A stretch of DNA of 64,000 bases from Narthecium ossifragum (lineage: Eukaryota; Streptophyta; Magnoliopsida; Dioscoreales; Nartheciaceae), in contig OY986967.1 in assembly GCA_963920575.1 (NCBI GenBank), positions 19,510,094-19,574,093 of the forward strand. Direction: 5' to 3'. Positions 22,796-34,744 of the stretch are shown one piece after another. The number at the start of each line of letters is the position of its first letter. Positions within the stretch are counted from its first letter, which is position 1. A program made the translations under genes and the position numbers. A model generated the notes under the pieces. The model saw only the letters and a list, made by a program, of their open reading frames with translations, made no database searches and had not been told where the DNA came from.

Positions 22796-24968
22796 TCATC
22801 CTTTGTCTTCCAAATGGCTGGTCTCCACTACATACTCCCTCATGAGCCTTGTATTAGATTCATCAACCATCTGTACCACACATACCATTCAGAGATGAAT
22901 AGCTATCAGGCAGTGTACATTCGTACATTTATAGCTACATGATCATAAGAGCATCTATATCAGCTCTTGTAAAAGAGTCAAATAGTCTAAAGTAGAGGAG
23001 CTACAGTATATGTTTGGTAAAAAAATGGACTGCATCAGCTCTTGTAAAGAATACTCTAAACTAGAAATTGTACGGTGATACTCTAGATGTAGAGTATCAT
23101 GTAGCAACTGTATCCCCTATTTAATCATATAATATGAACTTTTGGCATTTTCTAATCATTTACCCAAATCTATTTTATCCTTTTATCTTTTATCAAAACC
23201 CATATTGTCTAATAAATAAGAAATAATAAGATATTATGATTTTCATATTCTAATAATTTCAAGTAATAACAGATTACTATTCTATAGTTATTTAATAATA
23301 AAATGTGACCTTTTTACTTTTCAAAAAAGATTCTCAAAACACATTTATTCTTTTATCTCTTCTCCAAACCCATCTTCTCCAATGAATAAGAAATAATAAT
23401 ATATTAAGATTTCCAAATTTTTAATATTTTTATTTAATATATATTACTATTATATAGTTATTTGAATATATGACTATTCTCAAATATATTTATGAATATA
23501 ATATGACCAATAAATAATAAAGAAAAGATATAAAGAAAATAATGAAAGCATGAATATTTAAGTGGCATAGAGAATGGTTTAGAGTATCTTATGGGAAGTG
23601 TTGTTAGATGAAGAATCAGTAAATTAGAAAAGTAGCTCTTTTTATTGTAATCTATATAAATAATGAAAGTATGAATATATTACTATTATATAATTAATGT
23701 AATATGTTATTATTGTTGTCAAATATATTTATCAACGTATAATATGACCAATAGATAAGAAATAGAAAATATAAAGAAAGAATAAATATATTAATATTTA
23801 AGTCTGATAGAGAATAATAGTTTAGAGTATCTAATGGAGAGTGTTGTTGGATAGATAATCTGTAAACTAGAGAAATGGCTCTTACTACTACTGTATTTTA
23901 GATAATCTGTTAAGAAGAGATGATATGAATGCTCTAATGGGTTGAGTCCATACCTTAAAAGCTAATCTCTGCAAATTATCCCACTCAAAGTCTCGTTTAG
24001 AATATGCCGACCGAACCTGAAGAAGTTATTAACCATTTGGAACTTATAAATATCATACGAAATTGAGCACTGTAATTAATTAACCTTTTTGGGTCAAAAG
24101 TAATCGCACTAACCTCCAAAATTCGCAGAGCTGTCACACAAATTAAAAGCAGCATGTCAGCACCAAAAATGCCAGAGAAAAGCTAAATATGTTCTTCCTT
24201 ATATAAATGAAGGTAAAAAAAAAAATCACAATTATCTCATCCTTATGAACTATGGCCAATAGAATCATATATCCATACAATTATATTAGTCACCAACTGC
24301 TAATTAATTACATTCACACCTCCTTCAACAATATTATCAAGCAACTAATGTAGAATTAAATGGAGGTATGATTTGGATATCTTACCTAAACCTCTGTGCC
24401 TGGGTGACTCACGCATCAGCCTCTTGCAGAACTTCTCCCCATCGTTCAAAGAATTCCGTTGGACGAACTCCATCAACTCCACATGAGCCTCAGGATTGTA
24501 ACTCTACCAAAGATTGGAAGCGTTAATTGGAATTGGTCTCAAAATACTGCAGGCAGGCATGGCCAGCTCTATCAAATTAAGGAGATGGCCCTAGGAAAAA
24601 CAGATTTGTTGACCTCGAGCTGCGCAATAACTATTTTCACCGCAGCGTAGGTGAAAAAGTCCTGGAGGTTTCTCGCCGCCTTCGCCTCCGGAGAGGCCTC
24701 CCCAAACCCTGAAACTCACATAGATTGATGTTTATGAGTGTTAAAATACGTCAAACAGCTAGCGAGCGATGAGAGGCCGTCACTTCAATTCGTCGACGAG
24801 TGGGTTTGAGAATCAAGGACTACCGGGGACGAACATCTTGTGGCAACGAGGGGGTTTGAGAATCCCATGAAGACGACGCTGCTGATGCTGCTGCCTCCCA
24901 CGGAGAGGAGGGGAATAGGAGAGGGAAGGAGGTGTGAGAAGTGACAGAGACCAAGAGCAGGTTTCCAT
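22796..24968 (-). CDS. RbcX-type Rubisco assembly chaperone, chloroplast; six exons
   Basis: Exons on the minus strand are 24968-24824, 24708-24614, 24503-24386, 24130-24114, 24016-23954 and 22870-22796. All introns are GT-AG, phases agree, and the 170-residue product ends at TGA 22798-22796. RbcX is a small helical dimer that binds the C-terminus of the Rubisco large subunit and helps assemble the L8 core in the chloroplast. The family is seen in FTYAAVKIVIAQLE, SYNPEAHVELMEFVQ, LALRILEVRSAY, DFEWDNLQRLAFK and the tail ESNTRLMREYVVETSHL. Residues 1-45 are rich in Ser, Pro, Arg and Gln and nearly free of acidic residues, as in a transit peptide. No stop or frameshift is seen. I think it is the plant RbcX2-like form from the VPGFGEASPEAK motif, but the paralogue is not certain. 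This is the only host gene I can support in the window. Confidence 0.9.
22949..23934. mobile_element. Non-autonomous PIF/Harbinger-like element (MITE) in RbcX intron 5
   Basis: A 986-bp AT-rich element with ends GAGCATCTATATCAGCTCTT and, inverted, GAGCATTCATATCATCTCTT. It is flanked by TAA (22946-22948 and 23935-23937), the 3-bp target duplication typical of PIF/Harbinger. It has internal duplications: a roughly 180-bp block in its left half, and a roughly 245-bp spaced repeat of GTTTAGAGTATCT-type sequence near 23575 and 23825. No transposase is encoded. Without it the intron would be about 94 bases. Confidence 0.75.
24114..24130 (-). other. 17-nt microexon of the RbcX gene
   Basis: CTCTGCGAATTTTGGAG, flanked on the minus strand by TGTGACAG and GTTAGT. 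It joins G at the end of exon 3 to make Ala, then encodes Leu-Arg-Ile-Leu-Glu before exon 5 begins Val-Arg. The family motif LALRILEVR is complete only if this exon is included. Confidence 0.88.
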
Positions 24969-25028
24969 TTCTCTCTCCGGCCCCTTGTGAGCTTTTTAAG
25001 TGTGTGGATCGTCCACTGGTTTCCTATC

Positions 25029-25038
25029 CATTTATACT
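25029..25038 (-). promoter_or_regulatory. TATA box of the RbcX gene
   Basis: The minus-strand sequence AGTATAAATGG lies about 65 bases upstream of the start codon at 24968, implying a short 5' leader of about 30-40 bases. Confidence 0.45.
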
Positions 25039-25820
25039 TCTAGTACTACTGCCGGACTATTGGAGTCGGAGTTTGGATTGCATAGTAAACCTGATAGCCT
25101 GACTCCGGTGTTCGACCAATGCTTGCAAATATGCATTTCAGGCAATTACTGGAGCTAAGTTTGGGATTTATCTACTATGGTGTAATCATCCCCGTCTTGG
25201 TATTGATTTTGGGTTCGTTTGATGGGCGATATGTACTTTCTTACATATTTAATCTTATAACTTAAAGTAAGTATTAGGATTGAAACCTAACTGATATTGA
25301 TTGAGTCTACTTCTAATCAAATTTCGCTTGAAATTTATTTATTTTGAGCATTTACTTTCGATTCGAAGTTAGCCAAACGGATTCCAATGAAACTTGGGTC
25401 TTTTTGCCCTCCTGGGCCACTTATATTTTAAATGAACTTCCTTAAAAATGTCCTCAAGTAATTTGCAGTCGCGGTAACACGCTCTCTCTTACGTATATTT
25501 TAGTGATGCCATTGTTGTTGTTGCCATCATTGTTTTGGTGACAATAATTATGCAGCTTCTGGCCGTAAAATGGGATGTTGTAACTTAAAAACATTGTAAG
25601 GCTTGACGGATCTCCCCGGATGTGGAAAGGTCGATGCAGCGGGCTTGACGGACGCTCCCACCTTGGATCAGATCACGAACGACGACGGAGTTCCACAGTG
25701 AGGGTGTGCCGGGGGTCTTCCTCTTTCTTGATCTCCCGCTCCTCTTCGAAGGTCGGCGAGTCGCGTGGGTTGCTAGAGACAGAGGGTGTTGCCTGTGAAA
25801 ATCTCGTTGGCTGTGGGGTT
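25039..25820. other. Intergenic DNA left of the Sirevirus insertion
   Basis: No supported gene. The last 200 bases are GC-richer. They include GATGTGGAAAGG and GCTGTGGGGTT elements that recur as GGATGTGGGGTTG on the right side of the insertion (61890-61960), so the target was itself locally repeated. Confidence 0.5.
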
Positions 25821-26920
25821 TGTTGATTCTAACCTTATTTTGATGATGTCAATATATATTAAATGATAAATATATGTTTAATATTTATTACCCCTTAATT
25901 GGAAGTCTTAAATTCAATATTTAATGATTTATTGTACTGACGGTCGATGCATGTATCGACCGTGGGAATGCGACGGTCGATCCATGGATCGACCGCAGGG
26001 GGTGCACGGTCGATGCACCATACTTGATAAAATGAAATGTTGGCTCGCGGTCGATCGGAATATCAATCCTGAGAAGCCATTTTCTTGACAGAGCCTGATG
26101 GTCGATGGACTGGTCGACCGTGAGGTTTGGACTTTGTGTTTTTAAATGTTATAGGCTCATGGACGATCCGACGGACGATGCGACGGTCGACCGTGGAGGA
26201 TGATGGTGAAAAGTGAAGAAGCGAGGGTCGATTGGAGCATCGACTAGAAAGCATTTTTCACAACAAAGCCTCACGGACGATGAGACGGTCGATGGGTGGA
26301 TCGACCGCGGCTCAAAAGGCTGAGTTTTTGTATATGACGGTCGATGTCACGGACGATGCATGGATCGACCGCCAGCAACGCGCAGAGTAAAAAATTAGCC
26401 GTTGGAGAGTTGCAGAGAGCCGTTGGAGGTCCTTTTTGAGCTGGTTGAAGGCTAGATATAAGTAGTTCTTTGTTGTAAACTTGGTAGAACTATTATTGAT
26501 ATTATTGAGATCATCTGAGCAAGTCTAAGCAAGAGTTACTACTTATTTTCTTTAGAGCTATAACTTTTGTAAATCTTCTTCGAGTGTGAAGAAGTACTTT
26601 GAGAGTAATTCAATAGTAGTTGGCTGTGATTGTAAAGTCACCAGGCACCGGGAAGCTTAGAGGAAAAGCTTATAAAAGAGTCGCAAGTAGTGGAACCTCA
26701 AGGAGAACCTTAAGAGAAGTGGACGTAGACCAAGAGTTGGGTCGAACCACTATAAAATCGATGCCATATCTCTAACCCTTCCTTGATATAATTCTTGCAT
26801 GTTTTACTTTTGTTTCATCTCATCTACAAGCATTTAAGGTGTTAGTTCTCTCCTACCTAATTTTTCCATTAATCTAGTTTTTTTGAAAAGAGTTCAATTC
26901 ACCCCCCTCTTGGACCTTCA
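25821..26920 (+). mobile_element. 5' LTR of the 35.9-kb Sirevirus
   Basis: A 1100-bp LTR, TGTTGA…TTCA. U3 has dyads such as CGGTCGAT-GCATGT-ATCGACCG and CGGTCGAT-CCATGG-ATCGACCG at 25940-26365, then a TATA-like GCTAGATATAAGTAG near 26450. It ends CACCCCCCTCTTGGACCTTCA. Confidence 0.9.
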
Positions 26921-26921
26921 A

Positions 26922-26934
26922 TTGGTATTAGAGT
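26922..26934 (+). other. Primer-binding site
   Basis: TTGGTATTAGAGT directly follows the 5' LTR and matches the TGGTATCAGAGC initiator-tRNA-Met complement of Sireviruses with two changes. It would prime minus-strand DNA synthesis. Confidence 0.8.
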
Positions 26935-26984
26935 TATGTCTCTATTTTTAGTGGTGTAACAACCCTTAGAGAATCATATCTAGA

Positions 26985-28727
26985 AATTGAAAACGTAGAG
27001 GGACAAGCTACCAATAGGCCAACATACTTCAATGGATCCAACTATACATATTGGAAAACCAAGATTGAGATATTCATCCAATCTATGGATTACGAAGCCT
27101 GGTTGGTAATAGAGGATGGACCCTATATCCCTATAAAAATTGTTTAAGGTAAAGAAGTCCCAAAAACAAAGAGTGACTACACCCCAATTGATCTCAAGAA
27201 CCTTCAAACAAATGCCAAGACCAAAAGCTTTTTGTTTTGTGCCCTTAACCATAGTGAATTCAATAAGGTCTCTACATATAAATTAGCAAAAGAGATATGG
27301 GACAAGCTTGAGGTTACTTAAGAGGGAACAAGCCGAGTTAAAGAGTCTAAAATAAGTATGCTTGTACATGAGTATGAACTCTTTTGCATGAAGAATGATG
27401 AAACCATTAGTGAGATGTTTACATGTTTTACTAATATATTAAATGTGTTTGAATCTCTTGGAAGAGTTTATGCTAACGATGGAGTTGTGAGAAAGATACT
27501 TAGGTGTCTTCCGAAGTCATGGATCCGAAAGTGACAGCGATCGAAGAAGCCAAGGATCTATTCAAGTTGTCACTCGATGAGATCATGGGTTCCCTCATGA
27601 CCTATGAGATGAACTTGAAGAGAATCAACGAAAAAGGAGATAAAAAGAAGAAGACGGTTGATTTCAAGTCATCTAGCAAAGACTCATCCGATTCAAGTGA
27701 AGGAGATGACGATGAAGATATGGCGATGATATCAAGAAGAATTCTAAAGATCTTCAAGCGCCAAGGAGGAAAGAAATTCTTCAAGAAGAAATTCCCCAAA
27801 GGTGAAAAATATAATCCTACTTCTTCTAACTCAAATGAAATCATATGTTATGAGTGTAGGAAGCCCGGACACATCAAGTTTGATTTTCCTCAACTCAAGA
27901 AGCCTTCAAAGAAGGAGTTCAAGAAAAAGAAAGCAATGATGGCTACTTGGGGAGAAAGTGATGTGGAGACCTCATCCGATGAAGAAGAACAAGAGGTAGC
28001 CAACATATGCTTAATGTCACATGGAGAAGAGGAAGAAGAGGAAAATGAGGTTGAAGATGGGCTTGCATTTGAAGAACTTTTTGATGCTTATCATGCTTTA
28101 GCTAATGATTTCAAATTCCTTAAAAAGAAATACTATGCTACTTGTAAGGACTTAAAGAAAGTAGAAGAAGAAAAATTAGATGCCATGCATAGGATTGGAA
28201 CCTTAGAAAAAGAAAACAAATGCATGCTAGACAGCAACTCTTGTGACACTAGTGACACACTTGAGGAAGAACTCAAGGACACTCAATATGAGCTCACCAT
28301 ATTGAAGAACACAAACTATGATATGCAAAGAGAACTTACCTACTTGAGGAAATCCAAGAGGGATCTCACTCTTGAGGTTAATGACTTAAAAATCACTATA
28401 GCTAAATTCGTGAAGAGTAGAGACAAGCTAGATGAGATCCTTGATAGCCAAAGGAGATCCTTAAACAAGGAAGGAATTGGCTACAACCCTAGGAAGGTGA
28501 ACAACCAAAAGAAGACTAACTTTGTTAAAGCATCTTTTCATCCTCCTAAGGTAGCACAAGCACCTATATGTCATTATTGTTGCAAAGTAGGTCACATTAC
28601 ACCTAGTTGCTATCTCATGAGACATGCTAATGCTAAGAAAATTTGGGCACCTAGACATTCATCTTCTTCTCTTATGCATAGTACTAATGCAAATAGACCC
28701 AAAAAGATTTGGGTACCAAAAATCTAG
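26985..28727 (+). pseudogene. Sirevirus gag (UBN2-type, two CCHC knuckles)
   Basis: The capsid part reads from about 26985 (RPTYFNGSNYTYWKTKIE, then WDKLEVT, KESKISMLVHEYELF). It has stops near 27147 and 27318 and a one-base frameshift near 27525. The rest is open from 27504 to 28727. The first knuckle is CYECRKPGHIKFDF (near 27848-27889), where the last zinc-binding Cys has become Phe. The second is CHYCCKVGHITPSC (near 28568-28610) and is intact. A Glu/Asp-rich stretch and a coiled coil (28120-28460) lie between. It ends with KKIWVPKI and a TAG. Pol begins in another frame. Confidence 0.88.
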
Positions 28728-28753
28728 GTTTGATCTATTATTTGTAGGAGTGT

Positions 28754-31700
28754 ATGAGATCCAAGATCAAGACTAACACAAAGGTTAAAAGATGGTACCT
28801 TGATAGTGGATGCTCAAGATACATGACGGGACAAAGGAGCATGTTCTCAACCTTTCAATCCAAAAATGGAGGAATGGTTACCTTTGGAGACAATGGAAAA
28901 GGAAAAATAATTGGCATTGATAATATTGGTAAAACCTCTTCCATTATTATTGAAAATGTTCTCTTGGTTGAAGGTTTGAAACATAATTTGCTTAACATTA
29001 GTCAATTATGTGATAGAGGTAACAAAGTTATTTTTGAAGATTCAAAATGCTATGTTAAGAATGCTCTTAGTGATAAAATCTTGCTAGTAGGTCATCGTGA
29101 TGGTAATGTATACACATTTTATCTTAATGATCCTGTTTGCCATGATGATGTATGCCTTAGTGCCTTAAATGATAATTCTTGGTTATGGCATAGAAAGCTT
29201 GGACATGCACACATGGATTTAATATCCAAATTTTCTCGAAAAGACCTTGTTCTTGGACTTCCCAAAATCAAATTTTAGAAAAATAAGATTTGTGATGCAT
29301 GTCAAAGAGGAAAACAAGTAAAATCCTCTTTCAAGTCTAAAGATGTAGTTTCCACCATAAGAGCATTAGAACTCATTCACATGGATCTTTTTGGACCAAC
29401 CAAACCTATAAGCTTAGGTGGTAGCTCATATGGTTTTGTACTAGTAGATGATCACACTAGATACACTTGAGTGATTTTCCTCGCACACAAAGATGACGTT
29501 TTTGAGGAATTCATCAACTTTTGTAGAAGAGTTCAAAATGAGAAAGGTATTCTCATTACATGCATTAGAAGTGACAATGGGGGAGAATTCAAGAATTCCC
29601 ATCTAGAAAAGTTTTGCAATGACAACGGGATTTCCTATACCTTCTCATCACCTAAAACCCCTCAACAAAATGATGTTCTTGAAAGGAAAAATCGGATCCT
29701 ACAAGACTTGGCTAGAACTCTATTATGTGAGAATAATCTTTCTAAATATTTTTAGGCCGAAGTAATTAATACTTCTTGCCATGTGATCAATAGAGTAACA
29801 TTGAGACCTATTTTGAAGAAAACACCCTATGAACTTTCGAAAGGAAGAATTCCAAATATTGGATACTTTAGAGCTTTTGGTTGCAAGTGTTTTATCTTAA
29901 ACAATGGCAAGGATAATGTTGGAAAATTTGATGCTAGATCCGATGAAGGAGTTTTTCTTGGATACTCGGAGAGAAGCAAAAGATATAGAATAATCAATAA
30001 AAGGACCTTGGTGGTTGAAGAATCAATGCATGTTACATTTGATGAAATGATTATAGTTCCTAGTAGAATTGATGGTAAAGATGATGATATTCCTAATGTC
30101 AAATCAAAAGAAGTAATAGATGAAACCCAAAATGATGTTGAAGAATTGAATGATAGATTTGAGGAATCCCTTGAAATTACACCTAGTGATCAACATCACG
30201 ATTTGCCTAAAAATTGGAAATATGCATCCTCACACCCAAAGGAATTGATAATTGGTGAACCATCGAGAGGAATCCAAACTAGATCTTCATTAAATGCATG
30301 TGCAAATCTAGCCTTCCTATCTCAAATTGAGTCCAAAACGATTGAGGAAGCACTAGAGGATGATCATTGGATCTTAGCAATACAAGAAGAGTTGAATAAA
30401 CTTGAAAGAAATGAAGTTTGGAATTTGGTACCTAGACCTTATGATTATTCCGTCATTGGTACTAAATGGGTTTTTAGAATCAAAATGGATGAATCGGGGA
30501 CAATTACAAGGAACAAAGCTAGACTTGTTGCAAAAGGGTTCAATCAATAAGAAGGAATTGATTTTTATGACACTTTTACACCAGTAGCTAGACTTGAGGC
30601 AATAAGATTACTTTTAGCTTTTGCATCTTACAAAGATTTCAAATTGTATCAAATGGATGTTAAGAGTGCCTTTTTGAATGGTTTCCTAAATGAAGAAGTC
30701 TATGTTGAACAACCCCCCGGATTTGAGGACTACAAATTGAGAGATCATGTATTCAAGCTCACTAAAGCCTTGTTTGGATTAAAACAAGCTCCTAGACCTT
30801 GGTATGAAAGGCTTAGCAAATTCTTGATGGATAATGATTTTTGTAGAGGAAAAATTGATACTACATTATTTACTAAATCAAAAGGAAAAGATTTGCTCTT
30901 TGTTCAAATTTATGTTGATGATATTATTTTTTGTTCTACAAATGATAAACTTTATGAAGAATTTGTTACATGTATGCAAAGTGAGTTTGAGATGAGTTTG
31001 ATGGGTGAACTCAATTATTTTCTTCGTTTAGAAATCATGCAAACTCGAGGAGGAATCTTTGTTAGCCAAGACAAATACACTAGAGACCTACTCAAGAAGT
31101 TTGACTTTATCGAATCCAAAATATATAGAACCCTGATGAGTCACTAATTATTCATAATTAATCCCCTTAAATTACTTTTGTTAGGCCTAAAGTAGGTGTA
31201 TTTGATATCATATTGCTTGATTTCAGGTTTAAGAAGGATTCGAGAAGAAATACAAGGAATTCGGTCAAAAATCACTAAATTTTGCAAAAAGACTGCTTCG
31301 TCGACTGTTTGGAAATAACTCACCAGAAATTCTACAAAATTCCAAATATTCTGAAATTCTGTGAGATGTAAGAAAACTTCAAGAGATACAACTTTCATGT
31401 TGAAGCCTTTGTGAGATAACGTCTATATTGGTGCCAGTTTTTGAATCAAAGTCATAAGTATGGAAGTTGGAGAGAAAAGCTGAAGAAATTAATTAATGAC
31501 GTGGCAGTTAATGATCCAGCCAGACCGACTAGAGCGATGGATCGGATTTGAGTCCGATAGATCGCTCCGATGACATCATCAACCCAGAATTTAGGGAAAT
31601 TAGAGTTTAAGTTCAATTATAACTCCTAATTTTGGGATTAAGGGTTTCTATTATATAAAGGGGTTCTTCCAGCCGAATTTATCATCTTTTTGACAATCTT

Positions 31701-33234
31701 TGGAGGAGGAAGAAGAAGACGGAGAGGATGTGAATGGTGACAACTTCCTATTCTAACCCGATGGCTTTCATCCAAAAGATGAGTTGCTAATTATTGTACT
31801 TAGGATTATTTATGAAACCCTAATGTAGTTTTGGTTTTTCTTTAGTTGGATTCTTGTGAACTTCTTGATGCATGATCTCATGAATATGGTTTTATTGTTA
31901 ATAGAGTTGAAGGAACAGAGTTCCCTTGATGTACTTTCAGTCTTACATGATTTCTGTGATTGATTGTAGAGATTTATGAGATGGTTTTCATGAAGTTATT
32001 GGTTTGCATTTGAGATAAGCTATGCTACGCGAAGATAGGTTGTGCCAAGGTCATTAGGAGTAGTATAATTTAAAGTAATCGTAGGATCAAAGAAAATCTA
32101 TGTCAAGCAAAGATAGGTTATGCCGTTGGGAACATTAACTTTCTTTTAGGGATTCATGTGAGCTTGTAGCCATATGATCCATAATGTTGAGAGAAGGGAA
32201 CAAGATGATAACTAGAGAAGACTAATAATAAAACTAGGGTGGATTGAGTAATTCCTAAGTAACTACTCCATTGATTGAAATTGATCAACCTTTTATCTCT
32301 TTATTTTATTAGTTTAGATAACTCTATTCTATCTTTGATTCTTTTCCTTAGTTTTAGAGTTTCGAGAATTGATTTTGATTTTCAATGTTTTTCCTGTGGA
32401 TCGACTCCCGACTTCACCGCTATTTCTACCTAGTAGTGTAGTGATTGAATAAGGATTATAAATTTAATATTTGATTGAGTTTGTAACGTTTTAACGACGA
32501 CATTTGTGAGCGATCAAACCCCATGTGTACAACACTCAAATTAGATAAGGATGAAGATGAGAAACCCGTTGATCAAACACTTTATAGAGGGATGATTTGT
32601 TCTTTACTTTATTTGACCGCTAGTAGACCGGACATTATGTTTAGTGTTTGTCTTTGTGCTAAATATCAATCTTGTCCTAAGGAATCTCATTTGGTTGTGG
32701 TCAAGAGGATCTTTAGATATCTAATAGGAACCCAAAATTATGGTTTGTGGTATCCTAAAAGATCATCTTTTGATCTAATTGGCTACTCTGATGCGGATTT
32801 TGCCGGATGTAGGCTTGATAGAAAAAGCACAAGTGGTACATGTCACTTTCTTGGTCATGGACTTGTTTCTTGGTTCTCCAAGAAGCAAAATTCAGTTGTT
32901 TTATCCACCGTCGAAGCGGAATACATTGCGGCGAGTAGTTGTTGTGCACAATTACTTTGGATGAAAATGCAATTGGTGGATTACAACATACATGTAGGTA
33001 AAATACCCATTAGATGTGACAACACTATCTAAGAATCCTATCCTACATTCAAGAACAAAGCATATAGAAATTCGATACCATTTCCTTCGTGATCACACAC
33101 AAAAAGGAGATATTGCAGTTGAATTTGTTAGCACCGAGCATCAAATTACGGATATTCTAACCAAACCTTTGAGTGAAGACAAATTTCTATATCTACTAAG
33201 GGAGCTTGGGATGTCGAATGGATGTCCAAAATAA
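28754..33234 (+). pseudogene. Sirevirus pol: protease, integrase, RT, RNase H
   Basis: Domains in order: protease (WYLDSGCSRYMTG, 28795), GAG-pre-integrase with HHCC (WHRKLGHAHMD … CDACQRGK, 29190-29320), integrase core (HMDLFG, IRSDNGGEF, catalytic Glu in VLERKNR, 29380-29690), RT ([27 protein letters not shown], catalytic YVDD near 30922) and RNase H (YSDADFAG, near 32790; LSTVEAEYIAA; LTKPL). Stops fall at 29276, 29468, 29753 and 30548, and a frameshift near 33028. Two of the stops are at expected Trp codons. A solo LTR interrupts it at 31134-32516; the reading frame resumes exactly after the TSD. The active-site residues survive, but no intact polyprotein can be made. Confidence 0.9.
31134..32516 (+). 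mobile_element. Solo Athila-like LTR in Sirevirus pol, TSD AACCC
   Basis: A 1383-bp LTR, TGATGAGTCAC…GAGCGATCA, with perfect TSD AACCC (31129-31133 / 32517-32521). It is of the same family and nearly the same length as the LTRs at 51710 and 59987. U3 has the inverted pair GATCGGATTTGAGTCCGAT near 31543-31562 within longer GAGCGAT/ATCGCTC arms. The TATA box TATTATATAAAGG is near 31650. Confidence 0.92.
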
Positions 33235-33654
33235 AGGAGCTAAAAGGAAAAGGTATGGTCACCTCTTTATCTGCTTTTTATACAATATCCTACTTAAGTG
33301 CTAAATTTTGATAAATTAAGTGATTTTCATGATTTATGAGTTGTTTTTAGCTCATAATATTTAGTTACATGTGTATGCAAAGTTTTGTGATGTTTTGATT
33401 TAAAAATAATTTTAAATTGAATCTCAAAATTCACTTTCTGGGACTGACGGTCGATCGTGCATACATTCGCACTTGACGGTCGACCGTCAACTCCTTGGAT
33501 CGACCATGGGCTTTCATTTTTACACATATCGTGTGCCACGGTCGACCGCCAACTTCTTCGGATCGACCGTGAGACTTTAATTTTACACATATTATTCGCG
33601 ACGGTCGACTGCAAACTTCTGAGGGTCGACCGGCACGGATCGTGTGATAATAAC
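33235..33654 (+). repeat. Post-pol region with CGGTCGAC paired half-site array
   Basis: AT-rich to about 33440, then three long dyads between 33476 and 33640. They have the form CGGTCGAC-N14/15-(A/G)TCGACC(G/A), 30-31 bp each. With the later LTR insertion ignored, the array ends about 50 bases upstream of the TATA box serving the env-like ORF. Confidence 0.75.
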
Positions 33655-34706
33655 TGTATCGCCCCGGCCCTCCACTGGGCCCCGGCCCGCGGGTTCCCGG
33701 TCCGACCAGGATCCACCTGAGGGCCCCCCGACACAATATTGTCCGCTTTTGGCTCACCGTAGAAATCTGGGAAAACTTCCCTGTAGGTCACCCATCCCGG
33801 GACCGCTCCAAGGCAAGCACGCTTAACACTGGAGTTTTCTGACGGATCACTACCAGCACGGCTTTAAAACGCGTTGTGTTGTGCATTAGTTGCATCTGTG
33901 TAGGACGCTCGCGATGGGTTGATCACCGATTCGGGGCTTTCGGGTAGCCCGGATCTAGCTCTAGGACCGTTGCGGGTAGCTTGGTCCAGGACTCGATTTT
34001 GTAGTATTCAGTCGTTTTCGATGATAGGGTTAGTTTGACCTGAATACATGTTATTGAGGTTTAGAGGTCGTGTCGTCTCCAAAGTCGTATCCGATGTGTA
34101 GCCGGAGTCCGGTGTTCTTAAACTCTTGGGAGGAGGAGTGCCTCCCCAGCGGTGTCCTGGCCCGTCAAACAGTGTTCTGTGTCATGTTGAGAGTATGCAG
34201 TGTTTTGGGCCTGCGTTCGTGGACTTCCGGTAGGGTTATGGGACCCTTGTATACACTTAGGATAGGCTTGGTGGACGACACTGTTGTGTTCCCTCCCTTG
34301 TGAGCGTCGTAGTGTAGTGTCCCTGCTGAGCTTAGTGCTCACACCTACCCGGGCTGCGTTTTGTAGGTGCTGGTGCTAGCTCTTCTTCTGTCGCCCCTAC
34401 CGGGCCGGTGTTTGGTGACGTGGCGGCGTCTGGCGGTGCTTGAGATGTGGCGATCTTCCAATTTTTACCCTTTTGTTATAGATAGTCTCCTACGGGAGTG
34501 ATAAATGTATAATTTCCCTGTTTGAGGATTTTGTAATATTATATCAGTTCAGTTTTTGAGATTTGTGATTGTATAATACAGGATGGATATGATTGCTAGG
34601 GTGACCACTACGATTAGAGGGAAACCTCGCCAAAATTTCCGCAGTAGGTTAGGTTCCGCTTCGCGTCGCCCGGCCCGATTGGGCCTACGCAGGTCGTGGC
34701 GCGACA
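33655..34706 (+). mobile_element. Solo chimeric LTR with 5S rRNA-like segment
   Basis: A 1052-bp unit, TGTATCGCC…GGCGCGACA, flanked by ATAAC/ATAAG (33650-33654 / 34707-34711, four of five bases). About 33880-34706 is, inverted, closely similar to one end of the chromovirus LTR at 5475-6350. The other end (33655-33870) is different and contains a 5S rRNA-like sequence. No ORF. Confidence 0.7.
33769..33861 (-). other. 5S rRNA-derived segment (Cassandra-like)
   Basis: The minus strand reads GTTAAGCGTGCTTG and GGGATGGGTGACC, then CAGGGAAG, in the order and near the spacing of the internal control region (box A to box C) of plant 5S rRNA. Cassandra TRIM elements are known to carry 5S-type promoters in their LTRs. 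It is too diverged and too short to be a 5S gene. Confidence 0.7.
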
Positions 34707-34744
34707 ATAAGTGAGGGCTTTTCTGTCATTTTCACATAATCTCC

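Noticed and set aside
24459..24650. 63-codon plus ORF over the RbcX locus
   Set aside because: Antisense to RbcX exons 2 and 3, whose minus-strand reading gives the conserved protein.
28754..33234. An active Sirevirus pol because YVDD and the integrase residues are intact
   Set aside because: Four in-frame stops, a frameshift and a 1.4-kb LTR insertion exclude a functional polyprotein.
33769..33861. A functional 5S rRNA gene
   Set aside because: Only part of the gene is recognisable, the intermediate element and 5' half are diverged, and it lies inside an LTR-like unit.
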